The notes: generated from the sequence alone by a model not told the origin. Shown: positions 25,578 through 35,312, numbered from the stretch's first letter. The stretch is DNA of 64,000 nucleotides from SAR202-VII-2 sp965263165 (GCA_965263165.1 OZ253584.1:1860001-1924000), one strand, 5' to 3'. A program made the numbers and translations.

Positions 25578-26705
25578 CTAGCCGACTGCCACCGGGGCCA
25601 GGCCATAGAACCGCTGCGAGTTCTTGTGGAGGATGGCCTCTTTGTCCTCCGCACTCAACTCCTCGTTCTCGAGCAACTCGTCGATCTCTTCCTGCACGGT
25701 AAGGATGTTCACCTCATGCGGGAAGTCGGACGAGTAGATGAAGGGCTCGGCGCCCACGTGCTTCACGGCGAATGCAAGGTCGAACTCGTCTCCCTCCACG
25801 CCCACGTAGATGTTGCCCTGTTTGATGAGCCGCTTCAAGTAGTCGTCCACGCGCTCGCCTTCGCGCAGTTGCATCTGCGGGCGGTAGGGATAGCCGTTGC
25901 TGGGCTCGAAGGGAGCGATGGCGTCGTAGGACCCGGGGAAACGCTCCAAGGCCATGAGCAGCCAGCTTACCCCGGCTTCCAGGAAACCCACCTTGAGGGT
26001 CGGGAAGCGGTCGAAGACGCCGTTGAACAGCATGCTTCCCAGATTGATGATGATCCCCGTGGGGTGGCCGATGGAGTGGATGGGGGGGACCTTGTTCATG
26101 GTGTTCATGCCCAGGTCCTGATGGGCGCCGCCGTGGACTCCGAGGGCGCAGCCGAGCCGCTCGGCCTCTTCGTAGACGGGCCAGTGCTCGGGGTCGCCGA
26201 GGGGGGTCTTGAGGCCGGTGGAGGGCAGCATGGCGCCCACCATGCCCAGCTCGAGGACCGCCCGCCGCAACTCCTCAGCCGCGGCCTGCGGCTCCTGCAT
26301 GGGGATGAGGGCTGTGCCCTTGAACCGGCTGTCCTTCTGCACGTATGCCTCGGCGAGCCAGTCGTTGTAGGCCCGGCAGGCAAGGATGGCGTAGTCAACG
26401 TCGGTCATGCGGCCGTAGCCCAGCGCTGCGGTGGGATAGAGCACAGTGGCCTCTATGCCGGCCTTCTCCATGAAGGCGTACCAGCCCTCGACGCCGGGGT
26501 CCTTGAAAACACCGTCGCTGCCTATGCCAAAGGTATCGGCGGGGTTTTTGCCGAGGCCGTGGTGAATATGGTCTATTTGAGGAAATACCCCGAGCGTCTG
26601 CGTCACGTTGGTCTTGTTCAGCGGGTAGGGCAGGTGCTTCCGCAAATCGGTCATGTTCTCGAAGATGTGGCCATCTCCGTCGATAATCAGCTCCAGGTTG
26701 ACCAT
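25578..26705 (-). CDS. Amidohydrolase_2 family metal-dependent hydrolase (TRAP operon, copy A)
   Basis: First gene of the TRAP operon, 375 residues, the same family and layout as 23068-24168. Metal ligands are suggested by DGDGHIFENMTDL at the N terminus, VHGGAHQDLGMNT in the middle and SSDFPHEVNI near the C terminus. LYPTAALGYGRMTDVDYAIL and AYNDWLAEAYVQKDSRFKG are nearly the same as in copy B, so a duplication produced the pair. GGAGG lies 4 nt before the ATG. Reaction unknown; decarboxylation or hydrolysis of a cyclic carboxylate is the family expectation. Confidence 0.88.
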   Translation of the reverse strand: MVNLELIIDGDGHIFENMTDLRKHLPYPLNKTNVTQTLGVFPQIDHIHHGLGKNPADTFGIGSDGVFKDPGVEGWYAFMEKAGIEATVLYPTAALGYGRMTDVDYAILACRAYNDWLAEAYVQKDSRFKGTALIPMQEPQAAAEELRRAVLELGMVGAMLPSTGLKTPLGDPEHWPVYEEAERLGCALGVHGGAHQDLGMNTMNKVPPIHSIGHPTGIIINLGSMLFNGVFDRFPTLKVGFLEAGVSWLLMALERFPGSYDAIAPFEPSNGYPYRPQMQLREGERVDDYLKRLIKQGNIYVGVEGDEFDLAFAVKHVGAEPFIYSSDFPHEVNILTVQEEIDELLENEELSAEDKEAILHKNSQRFYGLAPVAVG

Positions 26706-27117
26706 GCTGCCTCCTTCGTTTGGGCATCAGCTAGGCGGCTTACGGTTGAAGGTATAGATATAGCGGATTCGTCGATGGCCTGTCAAGTTACATCGCCATG
26801 CTATGGCCTCGCTCTTCCTGAACGAAGCCGGGGGCGGGGATGGCATATGGTGGCGGAGGCCATTGGCCCACCTGGCCACCATCTATCTCCACGCCAAGCT
26901 CTGCCCACTCGCGCCGGTCCAGCGATCAACGAACTCAGCGACGAACCGCGCCGGTTGATCAACGGCAACAGCTCGTCAAGCGTCGGCGGCACCACCCACA
27001 TCTGCTCTCGGCCCGTCGGTCGAAGGGCATCTCTACATTCGCCCGGCTGATGTCGCATCTTACGGTACACCGAACGCGATTCCCATCACCAACGCAGGCT
27101 TCTGAGACAGGCTTAGG
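26706..27117. other. Intergenic region without a supported gene
   Basis: This 412-bp stretch upstream of the TRAP operon holds the operon promoter region by position. Short frames exist on both strands, including one ending YIRPADVASYGTPNAIPI before a TGA at about 27103. None has a ribosome site, a family match I recognise or a full-length frame. A gene relic is possible. Confidence 0.4.
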
Positions 27118-27628
27118 GATGCTCTGAACAAGCCGGCGAGGGCCGAGGAAGTAGCCCCTTCCCCCATTGCAAATTCCGAACGATTGTGCTATAGTGCCCC
27201 CATGAAGTGGACCCCCGGCCCGCCTCTCTTCCTTCGAGCCTGCCGCATACATTTGGACAGGGGGGAGTCACTCCCCCTGTGGCAGGGGCGTTGAAGGAAC
27301 ATCCCCCAGGCGCACAACCATCCGAGGAACAGTGAGACTAGAGCGAATGCCGTTGCGAGACAAGTCTTTGAAGCCATCCGGCTCCGCCACGGTTCATTAC
27401 GATTCGGCTATGCCTTCACTACGGTTCATTACAGCTCTCTTACAGCTTCATTGCGCCTTGTTATGCCTTCTGTTACGGCTCCGTGCCTGCAAACCCCGAA
27501 ATTCGGCTGATACGCGTAACGACATACAATCAAAGGCCGAACCGGCGCCTCGGGGGCAGGTGAGGAAGCGTCATCCTCTGGCTCGCGCTTGAATCGCAGT
27601 GCGCCTCTGCCAGCTTGTTCAGAGGTTC
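27118..27628 (+). mobile_element. MITE-like element, family A, copy 2
   Basis: A 511-bp copy of the element at 11802-12324, nearly identical over most of its length. It begins GATGCTCTGAACAAGCC, and the complement of its end reads GAACCTCTGAACAAGCTGG. Flanks are CTTAGG on the left and CCTAGT on the right, so the NCTAGN duplication has decayed or the copy moved by recombination. The main difference from copy 1 is a replaced block near 27256-27275 and small indels that break the reading frame, arguing against a protein product. Confidence 0.8.
27167..27195 (+). promoter_or_regulatory. Mobile sigma70-like promoter in family A element, copy 2
   Basis: TTGCAA at 27167-27172 and TATAGT at 27190-27195 with a 17-bp spacer, again followed 7 nt later by ATGAAGTGG. 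Same direction as copy 1. Confidence 0.6.
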
Positions 27629-27657
27629 CCTAGTACAGTACGTGTAGGCCCATCGTT

Positions 27658-28836
27658 CTAATACAACGCGATGAGTGCGCCAATGGCAGCCGTTAGCAGG
27701 ACGACTAGCCACGGCGGCCACTTCCAGAACGCCAGAAGCGCGAACGCGCCTGTCGCTAGGGCGAAGTCCTCAGGCGCCTCAATTGCACTGGTCCACACCG
27801 GGTCGTAGAGCGCGGCGAGGAGCAGCCCTACCACCGCCGCGTTCACGCCCATCAGCGCCTGTCTGACGCGAGTGAAGCCCCGCAACAGGTCCCAAAACGG
27901 TAGTACTCCCAGGACGAGCAGGAACGATGGCGTGAATATTGCCGCGAGCGCGAGCAAGCCCCCGAGCCATCGAGGCGTCGCGACCTCCATCACTGTCCCC
28001 AGGTAGGACGAGAACGTGAATAGTGGGCCGGGCACAGCTTGGGCCGCGCCGTATCCTGCTATGAACGCGTCCTCCGTCACCCAACCAGGTGGCACAACCT
28101 CCGCCTCCAGCAGTGGCAGCACGACGTGACCCCCACCGAATACAAGCGACCCAGACCGGTAGAAGCTGTCTATCACCGCAATAAGCGAATTGTCTGTGAG
28201 TCGGTTCGCCACCGGCAGGGCAGCAAGGAGGACCAGGAATGCGATCAGCGCTGCCGCCCCGACGAGCGCTCCGGTCCGCTTGCCGGTGGCGCCTCTTGGC
28301 CGCAACTCCAAGGGGTGGAGGAACGCCAGGCCGAGCACCGCTCCGCCGGCGATCACGGCCAGCTGCGCCGCGATACCGCCTGTTACGAGCACTACGACTG
28401 TTGCAAGTACAGCGATCGTGATCCGCGGCCTGTCCGGCGCGAGCGTCCTTCCCATGCCCCACACCGCAAGCGCGACTACTGCGACTGCCGCTATCTTCAA
28501 GCCGTGCAGCCAGTCGCTCGCCTGTCCATCGAACCCGTGCACGCCGTATGCGAGTAGGATTAGCGCAAACGCCGACGGAAGTGTGAAGCCGAGCCACGCG
28601 ACGAAGCCTCCAACTATGCCAGCGCGCCTGATCCCAACGGCTATTCCGAGCTGACTGCTCGCCGGGCCAGGCAGAAGCTGACAGAGCGCAACAAGCTCCC
28701 CGAAGCTCTCTTCATTGAGCCACCCGCGACGGACGACGTACTCCTGGCGGAAGTAGCCGATATGAGCGATCGGGCCGCCAAACGATGTGATCCCCAGACG
28801 CGTTGCAACTAGCAAGACTTCCCAGACAATACCCAT
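27658..28836 (-). CDS. chrA: Chromate transporter ChrA family protein
   Basis: A 392-residue integral membrane protein with two homologous halves, as in long-chain CHR proteins. The N-terminal half shows TRLGITSFGGPIAHIGYFR and LCQLLPGPASSQLGIAVG. The second half repeats the pattern with SLVFGGGHVVLPLLEAEV and GYGAAQAVPGPLFTFSSYLG. CHR proteins export chromate, although many homologs have unknown anions as substrate. ATG at 28836 lacks a strong ribosome site. Located between two mobile repeats. Confidence 0.9.
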   Translation of the reverse strand: MGIVWEVLLVATRLGITSFGGPIAHIGYFRQEYVVRRGWLNEESFGELVALCQLLPGPASSQLGIAVGIRRAGIVGGFVAWLGFTLPSAFALILLAYGVHGFDGQASDWLHGLKIAAVAVVALAVWGMGRTLAPDRPRITIAVLATVVVLVTGGIAAQLAVIAGGAVLGLAFLHPLELRPRGATGKRTGALVGAAALIAFLVLLAALPVANRLTDNSLIAVIDSFYRSGSLVFGGGHVVLPLLEAEVVPPGWVTEDAFIAGYGAAQAVPGPLFTFSSYLGTVMEVATPRWLGGLLALAAIFTPSFLLVLGVLPFWDLLRGFTRVRQALMGVNAAVVGLLLAALYDPVWTSAIEAPEDFALATGAFALLAFWKWPPWLVVLLTAAIGALIALY

Positions 28837-29059
28837 GAGTCTAGGTTGTCTCAGGAGCGCGCTTGCCCAGCGGGTCCAGAGTGCGCGAAGGAGGGTTCTT
28901 GGCGCCTATCGCCAAGGCGCCGCTCGCAATTCGAATATCGGAGAGTCGCTGGAATTCATGAGCATCCGCCTGGTTGGCGCAACCTTCTCAAATGCGGAAC
29001 AGAGGCGTTTCAACTGACCCCAAGTCCGCCACCCGCGGGGGCCTGAGCTTTTGGCGTCG

Positions 29060-29169
29060 ATTGGATAATGGGTATCGTGTTGCGCGGCCCCCATCCTAAC
29101 TGCCCCCGCACTCGGGGGCGGGGACTGGATCCCCGCCGGGCGCTTGGAGCAACGTTCCTGGGAGACGCT
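29060..29169. mobile_element. Degraded IS481-end MITE next to a DMT gene stop codon
   Basis: About 110 bp with GTTGCGCGGCCCCCATCC near its left end, as in 6772-6887. The complement of its right end contains TCCCAGGAACGTTGCTCC, matching the IS481 right end. It stops at 29169, directly before GCTAGG (29170-29175), which contains the TAG stop of the DMT gene. The left target copy is not recognisable, so the left boundary is approximate. The rest of the 28837-29170 gap shows no gene. Confidence 0.55.
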
Positions 29170-29170
29170 G

Positions 29171-30127
29171 CTAGGTCTCTATGCCGAAGGTGATGGCAAC
29201 CACGCCCGCAACGACCAGAAGGGTGCCCGCGACAAGCTGCCAGGTAATTCGCTCCAGCCTCTGTAGGAAGAAGTGGGCCATCACGAGGGCGATGACGGGT
29301 TGGAGGGACACGATGGGCGATACGACGATGACGGGCGCCCGCAGCACGGCGCTGTACAGCAGGAGGACGCCAATGGTCATGCTGATCCCTCCGCCGAAGA
29401 CGAACAGCAGACCCCGTCGGGGCGACATTCGGACGTCTCTGGGAATGCGCGGCCCTATGGCGAGTGCCATGATGAGGCCGCCCGCGAGTAGGGTGAATGA
29501 CGCGGTGACAATAGGGTTGCCGGAATAGGAGACGGCCTGCTTGCTCATGGCGGGCATGATCCCGTAAACGACCGCCGAGGCAAATGCGGAGGCGTACCCT
29601 AGGGAGAAGGGCGTCAGCAGGCGGGACTTGGCGGGCGCCGCTTCCACCGCCCCGCCCGCGGGCGCCGGCTGTGGCTGCGGGCGGGACTCCCGCATTGCCG
29701 TCGTTACAACGAGGATGACGCCGGTCATGGTGATGAACATGCCGAGCGCGATGGGCCACGTCATGTGCTCGTCAAGGAAGGTGATGCCGACGAAGGCGGA
29801 ATAGAGGGGTGCCGTGGCCATGACCGGGTTGGCGCGGGCAACGCCGAGGAGCTTGAGACTTGCCAGGTTGAGAAATCGTCCGATGGGGAAGTTGATGGCG
29901 CCCACGGCAACCATCCAGAAATAGGCGGCCGCCGGCATGGTGAACAGGGCGTTGGGCCAGAAGACAGCGGCGATGACCACGATGGGGACCCAGCCGCCCA
30001 TGACCGAGATGAGGTTCCCCGTGCTGGAGGGCACGCTCACGAGGCCCACTCTGGCCAGTACGACGCCCGCTGCGAAGAGGAAACCCACTCCCAGGGCCAT
30101 GAAGGCGCCAATGATTTCCGGGGGCAA
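29171..30127 (-). CDS. EamA/DMT family transporter, copy 1
   Basis: Ten-helix drug/metabolite transporter of 318 residues, made of two EamA repeats joined by a hydrophilic proline-rich loop at about residues 147-170. The start PPEIIGAFMALGVGFLF and the body, such as NLISVMGGWVPIVVI and LLGVARANPVMATAPLYSAF, are strongly similar to the gene at 54869-55828. Start is TTG at 30127 with GGAG upstream; the paralog uses TTG at the same place. Probable exporter of a small metabolite. Stop codon TAG lies in an NCTAGN site next to a MITE remnant. Confidence 0.85.
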   Translation of the reverse strand: MPPEIIGAFMALGVGFLFAAGVVLARVGLVSVPSSTGNLISVMGGWVPIVVIAAVFWPNALFTMPAAAYFWMVAVGAINFPIGRFLNLASLKLLGVARANPVMATAPLYSAFVGITFLDEHMTWPIALGMFITMTGVILVVTTAMRESRPQPQPAPAGGAVEAAPAKSRLLTPFSLGYASAFASAVVYGIMPAMSKQAVSYSGNPIVTASFTLLAGGLIMALAIGPRIPRDVRMSPRRGLLFVFGGGISMTIGVLLLYSAVLRAPVIVVSPIVSLQPVIALVMAHFFLQRLERITWQLVAGTLLVVAGVVAITFGIET

Positions 30128-30579
30128 ATGCTCTCCTTGGCGGACCTGCTCGCTTCCGCCCGCCCGCTTCCCTCGCTCTGTCTGTGGAGAGGGCCGGGGC
30201 GGATGAGGCCGGCGCTCAGACTACGCGCTTCCAGTGGCTGCCGACCCGTTGCCGGTGGCTGGCGGTCATTGTACATGAAGGCTGTGCATGAAGGCGCCTG
30301 TGGGCCTTCGGGGCGCCGCTTGGCGTACTTCCCAGGGACGTTGGCTACAGCCGCGGGGAAAGGAGGCGACCCCCCTCCTCCTTGCTAAATAAGAACTGTT
30401 GTGCGAGAGCAGGGTATGGTCAGAAACAGCCCGCCGGCCCACTCCTTGTCTTGGCGCCAGGAAACGCCTGCGTCACGCCTCCACGACTATGGGGCGAGGG
30501 GGGAGCAGAGAACGCAGTAACACACATACAATCAAAGACCGAACCTTCCCCCCGTAGTCATGGGAAGGGATTTCGGCAG
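30128..30579. repeat. Intergenic repeat remnants between two DMT genes
   Basis: No gene is supported. GTACTTCCCAGGGACGTTGG at 30325-30344 matches the IS481 right inverted repeat. From about 30385 the sequence follows family A: TTGCTA with a decayed -10, GCCCGCCGGCCCACTCC, then CGCAGTAACACACATACAAT shared with the copy near 36200-36230. It is a worn, partial family A element whose promoter has lost its -10 box. Confidence 0.55.
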
Positions 30580-31539
30580 CTACCCGCCCGCTGTGGCTGT
30601 GATGATAACGACGCCCGCCACGGTGAGCGCGGCGCCCAGGACCAGGCGGCGCGATATCCGCTCCAGACGCTGGAGGAAGAAGTGGACCAGCAGCATGGTC
30701 ACCAGCGGGTTCAGGGAGAAGATGGGCGCGACCACCGCGACCGGGGCCTTGGTGAGCGAGTAGTACAGGATGATGACGCCGATGGACATCATCATGCCGC
30801 CGATGGTGACGAGGAGTAGAGGCTTCGGCGGCGACACTCGGATGTCGGTGGGGATCCGCCGGGCGATGAAGACCCCCAGCACCAGGGTGCCGAAGAAGAA
30901 GGTGTAGACCGAGGCGACCATGGGGTTGGCGTAGGTTACGGTGACGTACTTCCCAAGCGGCGGAATGGTGCCGTAGGCCAGGGCGGCCAGGGCCGCCGAG
31001 CCGTAGCCCACCAGAATCGGGTGGCGCTGTAGGATGCCAAGCCTTTCCGTTGCGCCGCCCTGAATCGGCTGAGGCTGGGTCTCGGCGCGCTGCTGGCGCG
31101 AGCCCATGTCGTTGCTCACGACCAAGACAATGCCCGCTATGATCGTGATGGCGCCCATGGCAATGATCCACCGCCATTGCTCGTCGAGAAAGAAGACGGC
31201 GATCAGCGCCGAAATCAGCGGGGCGGTGGCAAGCACCGGATTGGCCCGCACCACGCCGAGAATCTTCATGCTGTTGAAGTTCAGGAAGCGGGCTACCGGG
31301 AAGTTGAGCGTTCCCGTCAGGAACAGCCAGGGATATGCGGCTAGCGGAAGGCTGATGAGGGCTATCGGATAGAAGATGGCCGCGATAATCGTTACGACCA
31401 CCCAGCCGCCGGCCAGCGAGAACAGACTTCCCGTGCTGGACGGGACCCTTTGCAGGCCAACGCGGGCAACCACCATCCCGCTTCCGAAAAAGAGGGGAAC
31501 GAGCAGCGCGAGGAGCGCGCCTGTAGTCTCTTGTGACAT
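30580..31539 (-). CDS. EamA/DMT family transporter, copy 2
   Basis: A 319-residue DMT transporter with two EamA halves and a central hydrophilic loop near residues 150-170. RVGLQRVPSSTGSLFSLAGG, ILGVVRANPVLATAPLISAL and the C-terminal LVHFFLQRLERISRRLVLG place it as a more distant paralog of 29171-30127 and 54869-55828. ATG at 31539. It precedes copy 1 on the same strand, separated by repeat remnants. Substrate unknown. Confidence 0.85.
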   Translation of the reverse strand: MSQETTGALLALLVPLFFGSGMVVARVGLQRVPSSTGSLFSLAGGWVVVTIIAAIFYPIALISLPLAAYPWLFLTGTLNFPVARFLNFNSMKILGVVRANPVLATAPLISALIAVFFLDEQWRWIIAMGAITIIAGIVLVVSNDMGSRQQRAETQPQPIQGGATERLGILQRHPILVGYGSAALAALAYGTIPPLGKYVTVTYANPMVASVYTFFFGTLVLGVFIARRIPTDIRVSPPKPLLLVTIGGMMMSIGVIILYYSLTKAPVAVVAPIFSLNPLVTMLLVHFFLQRLERISRRLVLGAALTVAGVVIITATAGG

Positions 31540-31690
31540 TGGCGCAGGCTAAGCCGGCTAGTCTCCTAGGCGCGGTGTTTCCAGACGTAGAGCCGCAGTG
31601 TTGCGATAGGCCGACTCCAGTATAGCCAACGCGCGGCCGCCACGCGCCGGAGGGGCGCGGCGGCCGCGGTGTGCGTATGCCGGCCGGCGG

Positions 31691-32749
31691 CTAGTTCCAG
31701 ATGGTGATCCCCATGAGCACGTTGCCCGCGTTCACGTCGTCTATGGCGGTGTTGATGTCCTCGAAGCCGTACCGCTTGGTGACGAGGGAGCTGACGTCGA
31801 TGCGGCCCTGCTGGATGATGTCCAGAACCTCGATGACGTCCGTTGTGCGGCGGGCGGCGACGCCGGTGATGGTCACCTCCCGGAAGGCGAACCCGGCGTC
31901 CTTGAGCAGCAACTGCTGGCCTATCAGCGCCCCGACGATGGTGGCGGTCCCGCCCGCCCTGGTGGCGCGGACGATCTGGTCGGCTGTGACGGGGTTGCCG
32001 ATGGCCTCAAAGGTCTTGTCGGCCCCGCCCTGGGTGATTTCCTTGGCCGCTTCCACCGTGTCTTCCTTGCTGGCGTCGATGGTGTGGGTGGCGCCGAACT
32101 GCTTGGCGGCGTCCAGTTTGGACTGGGCAATGTCGGCGGCGATGATGGGGTAGGCGCCAAAGAGCCTGAGGAACTGGATGACGTTCAGCCCAATCCCGCC
32201 GCAGCCGATGACGAGAGCGGACTCCCCTGGGGCAATCCTGCCTCCGTTCTTCACCGCGTTGTAGGCTGTGGTCACTCGGCATCCCACGACGCTGGCTTCC
32301 TGCAGGTCCACGCCGTCGGGGATCTTGTAGACCATGTAGCCCGGTATCGACATGTACTGGGTGAAGCCGCCCAGGTTCCAGCGGTTGGCTTCGGAGCCGT
32401 CGGGCCTTATGAACCCCTTTCCGGGCGGCGGGGTCTGGCAACGGTTCTCGTGGCCGGAGATGCAGTTCTTGCAGCGCCCGCACCGGTAGCGCATGCCAAC
32501 GGTGACCCGGTCTCCTTCCTTGAAGAACCCCTCGTGACTTCCGCCAACGCCGGCAACGATGCCCGTCACCTCATGGCCCAGCACGGCGGGCAGCTTGGCG
32601 GGGAGCTCTCCCTCCTGGACCTTGATATCGGTGTGGCACATGCCACAGGCGGCCACCTGAACCAGGAGGTCGTCGGCGTCGATGATGGGCATGTTGAACT
32701 CTTCAATCGCCAGCGGCGCATGAGCTTGATGCAAAACTGCTGCTTTCAT
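31691..32749 (-). CDS. Zinc-dependent alcohol dehydrogenase, MDR superfamily, copy 1
   Basis: Medium-chain dehydrogenase/reductase of 352 residues. Catalytic zinc ligands are in CGMCHTD and GHEVTG, and the structural zinc site is CGRCKNCISGHENRC. NAD binding is by IGCGGIGLNVIQFLRLFGA. GGGGG lies 4 nt before the ATG at 32749; the open frame further upstream is rejected. It is a close tandem paralog of 32806-33867. Likely oxidises an alcohol or reduces an aldehyde; specificity unknown. Confidence 0.9.
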   Translation of the reverse strand: MKAAVLHQAHAPLAIEEFNMPIIDADDLLVQVAACGMCHTDIKVQEGELPAKLPAVLGHEVTGIVAGVGGSHEGFFKEGDRVTVGMRYRCGRCKNCISGHENRCQTPPPGKGFIRPDGSEANRWNLGGFTQYMSIPGYMVYKIPDGVDLQEASVVGCRVTTAYNAVKNGGRIAPGESALVIGCGGIGLNVIQFLRLFGAYPIIAADIAQSKLDAAKQFGATHTIDASKEDTVEAAKEITQGGADKTFEAIGNPVTADQIVRATRAGGTATIVGALIGQQLLLKDAGFAFREVTITGVAARRTTDVIEVLDIIQQGRIDVSSLVTKRYGFEDINTAIDDVNAGNVLMGITIWN

Positions 32750-32805
32750 AGGTCCCCCTCGTAGTGCTGGATTGACGTGAAGGCTTGGCGGGCTCGGGCT
32801 CGGTT

Positions 32806-33867
32806 CTAGTCGCCCCACAGAACGACGCCCATGAGCACGTTGCCCTGGTGAACGTCGTCGATGGCGGTGTTGATGTCCTGGTACGGATACCGTTTGGTGA
32901 TGAAGGAGCTGACGTCGATGCGTCCTTGCTGCACCATGTCCAACACCTCGATGACGTCGGTGGTGCGGCGCATGGCGACTCCTCGGATCGTGACCTCCTT
33001 GAAGGCAAAGCCGGCGTCCTTGATGAGAAGCTGCTGTCCCACCAACGAGCCGATGAGCGTTGCCGTTCCGCCCGCCCTGGCCGACCTGACAACCTGGTCG
33101 GCGGTGACGGGGTTGCCGATGGCCTCAAAGCTCTGGTCGACGCCCCCGCTGGTGAGGTCCTTGATGGCCTCGACGGCATCGTCGTTGGAGGCGTTGATGG
33201 TGTGGGTTGCGCCGTAGCGCTTTGCCGCCTCGAGCTTCGAGTCCATGACGTCGACGGCAATGATGGGGTAGGCGCCGAAGAGGCGGAGGAACTGGATGGT
33301 GTTGAGACCTACGCCGCCGCAGCCTATCACCGCGGCGGACTCGCCCGGGGCAAGCCGGGCGGCGTTCTTCACAGCGTTGTAGGCGGTGGTGACGCGGCAC
33401 CCCACCACGCTGGACTCCTCGATGTTGACGCCGTCCGGCAGGTGGTAGAGGACGTAGCCGGGGATGGACATGTACTGGGTGAAGCCGCCGAGGTTCCACC
33501 GGGTCACCTCGGCACCGCCGGGCTGCATGTAGGGTGTGCCGGAAGTGCGGGTCTGGCAGAGGTTTTCCAGGCCCGATATGCAGTATTTGCACCGTCCGCA
33601 GCGGTAGCGCATGCCGACGGTGACCCGGTCGCCTTCCTTGAAGGAGGCCTCCTGGCTCTTGCCGGCGCCCACCACGACACCCGAGATCTCGTGGCCGAGG
33701 ACGGCGGGCAGCTTCACGGGGATTTCCCCCTCCTGCACCTTGATGTCGGTGTGGCACATGCCGCAGGCGGCGACCTGGATCAGGACATCGTCGTCACCGA
33801 CGGTGGGCATGTCGAAGTCTTCGATTTGGAGAGGGGTGTGGAACTCGTGCAAGACGGCGGCTTTCAT
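32806..33867 (-). CDS. Zinc-dependent alcohol dehydrogenase, MDR superfamily, copy 2
   Basis: MDR enzyme of 353 residues with the same motifs as its neighbour: CGMCHTD, GHEISG, CGRCKYCISGLENLC and IGCGGVGLNTIQFLRLFGA. AGGAGG lies 6 nt before the ATG at 33867. A 56-nt gap to the downstream copy suggests an operon of two duplicates. The substrate loop differs between the two (FIRPDGSEA versus YMQPGGAEV), so they may have diverged in specificity. It is divergent from the amidohydrolase at 34046. Confidence 0.9.
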   Translation of the reverse strand: MKAAVLHEFHTPLQIEDFDMPTVGDDDVLIQVAACGMCHTDIKVQEGEIPVKLPAVLGHEISGVVVGAGKSQEASFKEGDRVTVGMRYRCGRCKYCISGLENLCQTRTSGTPYMQPGGAEVTRWNLGGFTQYMSIPGYVLYHLPDGVNIEESSVVGCRVTTAYNAVKNAARLAPGESAAVIGCGGVGLNTIQFLRLFGAYPIIAVDVMDSKLEAAKRYGATHTINASNDDAVEAIKDLTSGGVDQSFEAIGNPVTADQVVRSARAGGTATLIGSLVGQQLLIKDAGFAFKEVTIRGVAMRRTTDVIEVLDMVQQGRIDVSSFITKRYPYQDINTAIDDVHQGNVLMGVVLWGD

Positions 33868-34045
33868 GGGATTCCTCCTGGTTGAGACCTGTGGTTCCTC
33901 CCGGCCTGTATTCATGGGCCTAGGCGCTGGGCCGGGCGCGGCGCGGCGCGGATTCTAACAGACCTCTAGGACACACGCTACAGGGTCGGGCAAGGGGCCG
34001 GGTTCCGTGATAGAATTCCGCCACACACAGTGGAGGTGAGCGGCT

Positions 34046-35113
34046 ATGGCTCAGAATGGCTTGGCGATTATGGACAGCGACGGCCACCTGATTGAGTCGG
34101 CGACTGAGCTTCCAAGCTACTGCGATGACAAGATCAGGTTCGTGGCCTCGGGCGGCCTGCCGGCGCAGCGCGGGCCGTTTCCCACGCTGGACGGTATCCA
34201 CAACTACTTTCGGGGCGTTGACGGCCGGATGGGCGGGCCTCGTCAGACGGCCAGCGAGGAGCGGACCGGGTCAGGCGAGGACTGGGCGGAGTTTTTGAAC
34301 AAGACCGGCATCGAGAAGACGGTCATCTTTCCGACTGAGGGGTTGGCGGTTGGGTTCATCCAGAGCAACGAATACGCCAACTACCTCTGCCGAGGCTACA
34401 ACGACTACGTGGCGGACCGCTATGCGAGGGTGGACGCGCGAATTCATCCGGTGGCCCTGATACCGATGCAGGACCCTCCCGCCGCCGCCGCCGAGCTCCG
34501 CAGGGCCGTGAAGGAGCTGGGGCTGCTGGGGGCCATGCTGCCCTCCACCGGCTTGCCCTTGCACCTGGGACACGACTTCTTCGACCCGGTCTATCGCGAG
34601 GCTGCCGAGCTTGACTGCGTGTTGGCCATCCACGGGGGCTCCAACAAGACCATCGGTATTGATACCTTCTCTGACTTCATTGGGTCCCACGTGCTGCACC
34701 ATCCCGTGCCGCTGATGTACGCCTTCATCTCCTACATGTACCACGGCGTGTTCGACCGCTATCCGGACCTGCGCTTCGCCTTTCTGGAGGGCGGGCCGAG
34801 CTGGTTGGTCCCGCTGATCGACCGCTGCTCGCGGGACGATGAGTTCTTCGGGACGGTGGCCCGGAAGTCGATAATCGAGTATCTGGAGTCGGGGAACCTC
34901 CTCGTTGGCTGTGAGGGCAACGACGATAGCCTTCCGTACGTGGCAAGCAAGGTGGGGATCGCGGCCTTCGCATACTCGTCAGATTACCCCCACGAGGTGG
35001 ACATGGCCGGCGCCTTCCACGAGATCGAGGAGACGCTGGAGTCGGAGGAGCTCACTCAGGAGCAAAAGCAGGCGGTGTTGGCCGATAACACGAAGCGGTT
35101 CTACCGCCTGTAG
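34046..35113 (+). CDS. Amidohydrolase_2 family metal-dependent hydrolase
   Basis: Third amidohydrolase_2 paralog, 355 residues. The metal-binding start reads AIMDSDGHLIESATEL, the central His is in LAIHGGSNKTIGIDT and the C-terminal Asp in YSSDYPHEVDMAG. It shares VALIPMQDPPAAAAELRRAV with the TRAP-operon pair but is more distant. GGAGG lies 9 nt before the ATG. A strong terminator follows at 35136-35168, so it is probably transcribed alone. Substrate unknown. Confidence 0.87.
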   Translation: MAQNGLAIMDSDGHLIESATELPSYCDDKIRFVASGGLPAQRGPFPTLDGIHNYFRGVDGRMGGPRQTASEERTGSGEDWAEFLNKTGIEKTVIFPTEGLAVGFIQSNEYANYLCRGYNDYVADRYARVDARIHPVALIPMQDPPAAAAELRRAVKELGLLGAMLPSTGLPLHLGHDFFDPVYREAAELDCVLAIHGGSNKTIGIDTFSDFIGSHVLHHPVPLMYAFISYMYHGVFDRYPDLRFAFLEGGPSWLVPLIDRCSRDDEFFGTVARKSIIEYLESGNLLVGCEGNDDSLPYVASKVGIAAFAYSSDYPHEVDMAGAFHEIEETLESEELTQEQKQAVLADNTKRFYRL

Positions 35114-35135
35114 GAACTCATGCCGGGCGATGAGG

Positions 35136-35168
35136 GAGGCGGGTGCTTCGCGCCCGCCTCTTTCCTTT
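35136..35168 (+). terminator. Rho-independent terminator after the amidohydrolase gene
   Basis: GAGGCGGGTG at 35136-35145 pairs with 35151-35160 (one G-U pair) around a CUUCG loop, followed by TTTCCTTT. Stem of 10 bp, 22 nt after the stop codon at 35113. Confidence 0.85.
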
Positions 35169-35312
35169 GGCCTGGCAATGATGCAGGGTTGGCCCCAAAG
35201 AGGCGATGGCTCTCCTGTTCAGGCGCGGATCTTGCTCGCCTGGCCGATGAAGGCGGGGCGCCGTGTCCGCGTGGGCGAGCCACCCAGGAAAACGTTGGCG
35301 GGAGGACGTTGA

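Noticed and set aside
25560..27050. Long plus-strand frame of 496 codons
   Set aside because: It is antisense to the amidohydrolase at 25578-26705, which has clear family motifs and a ribosome site.
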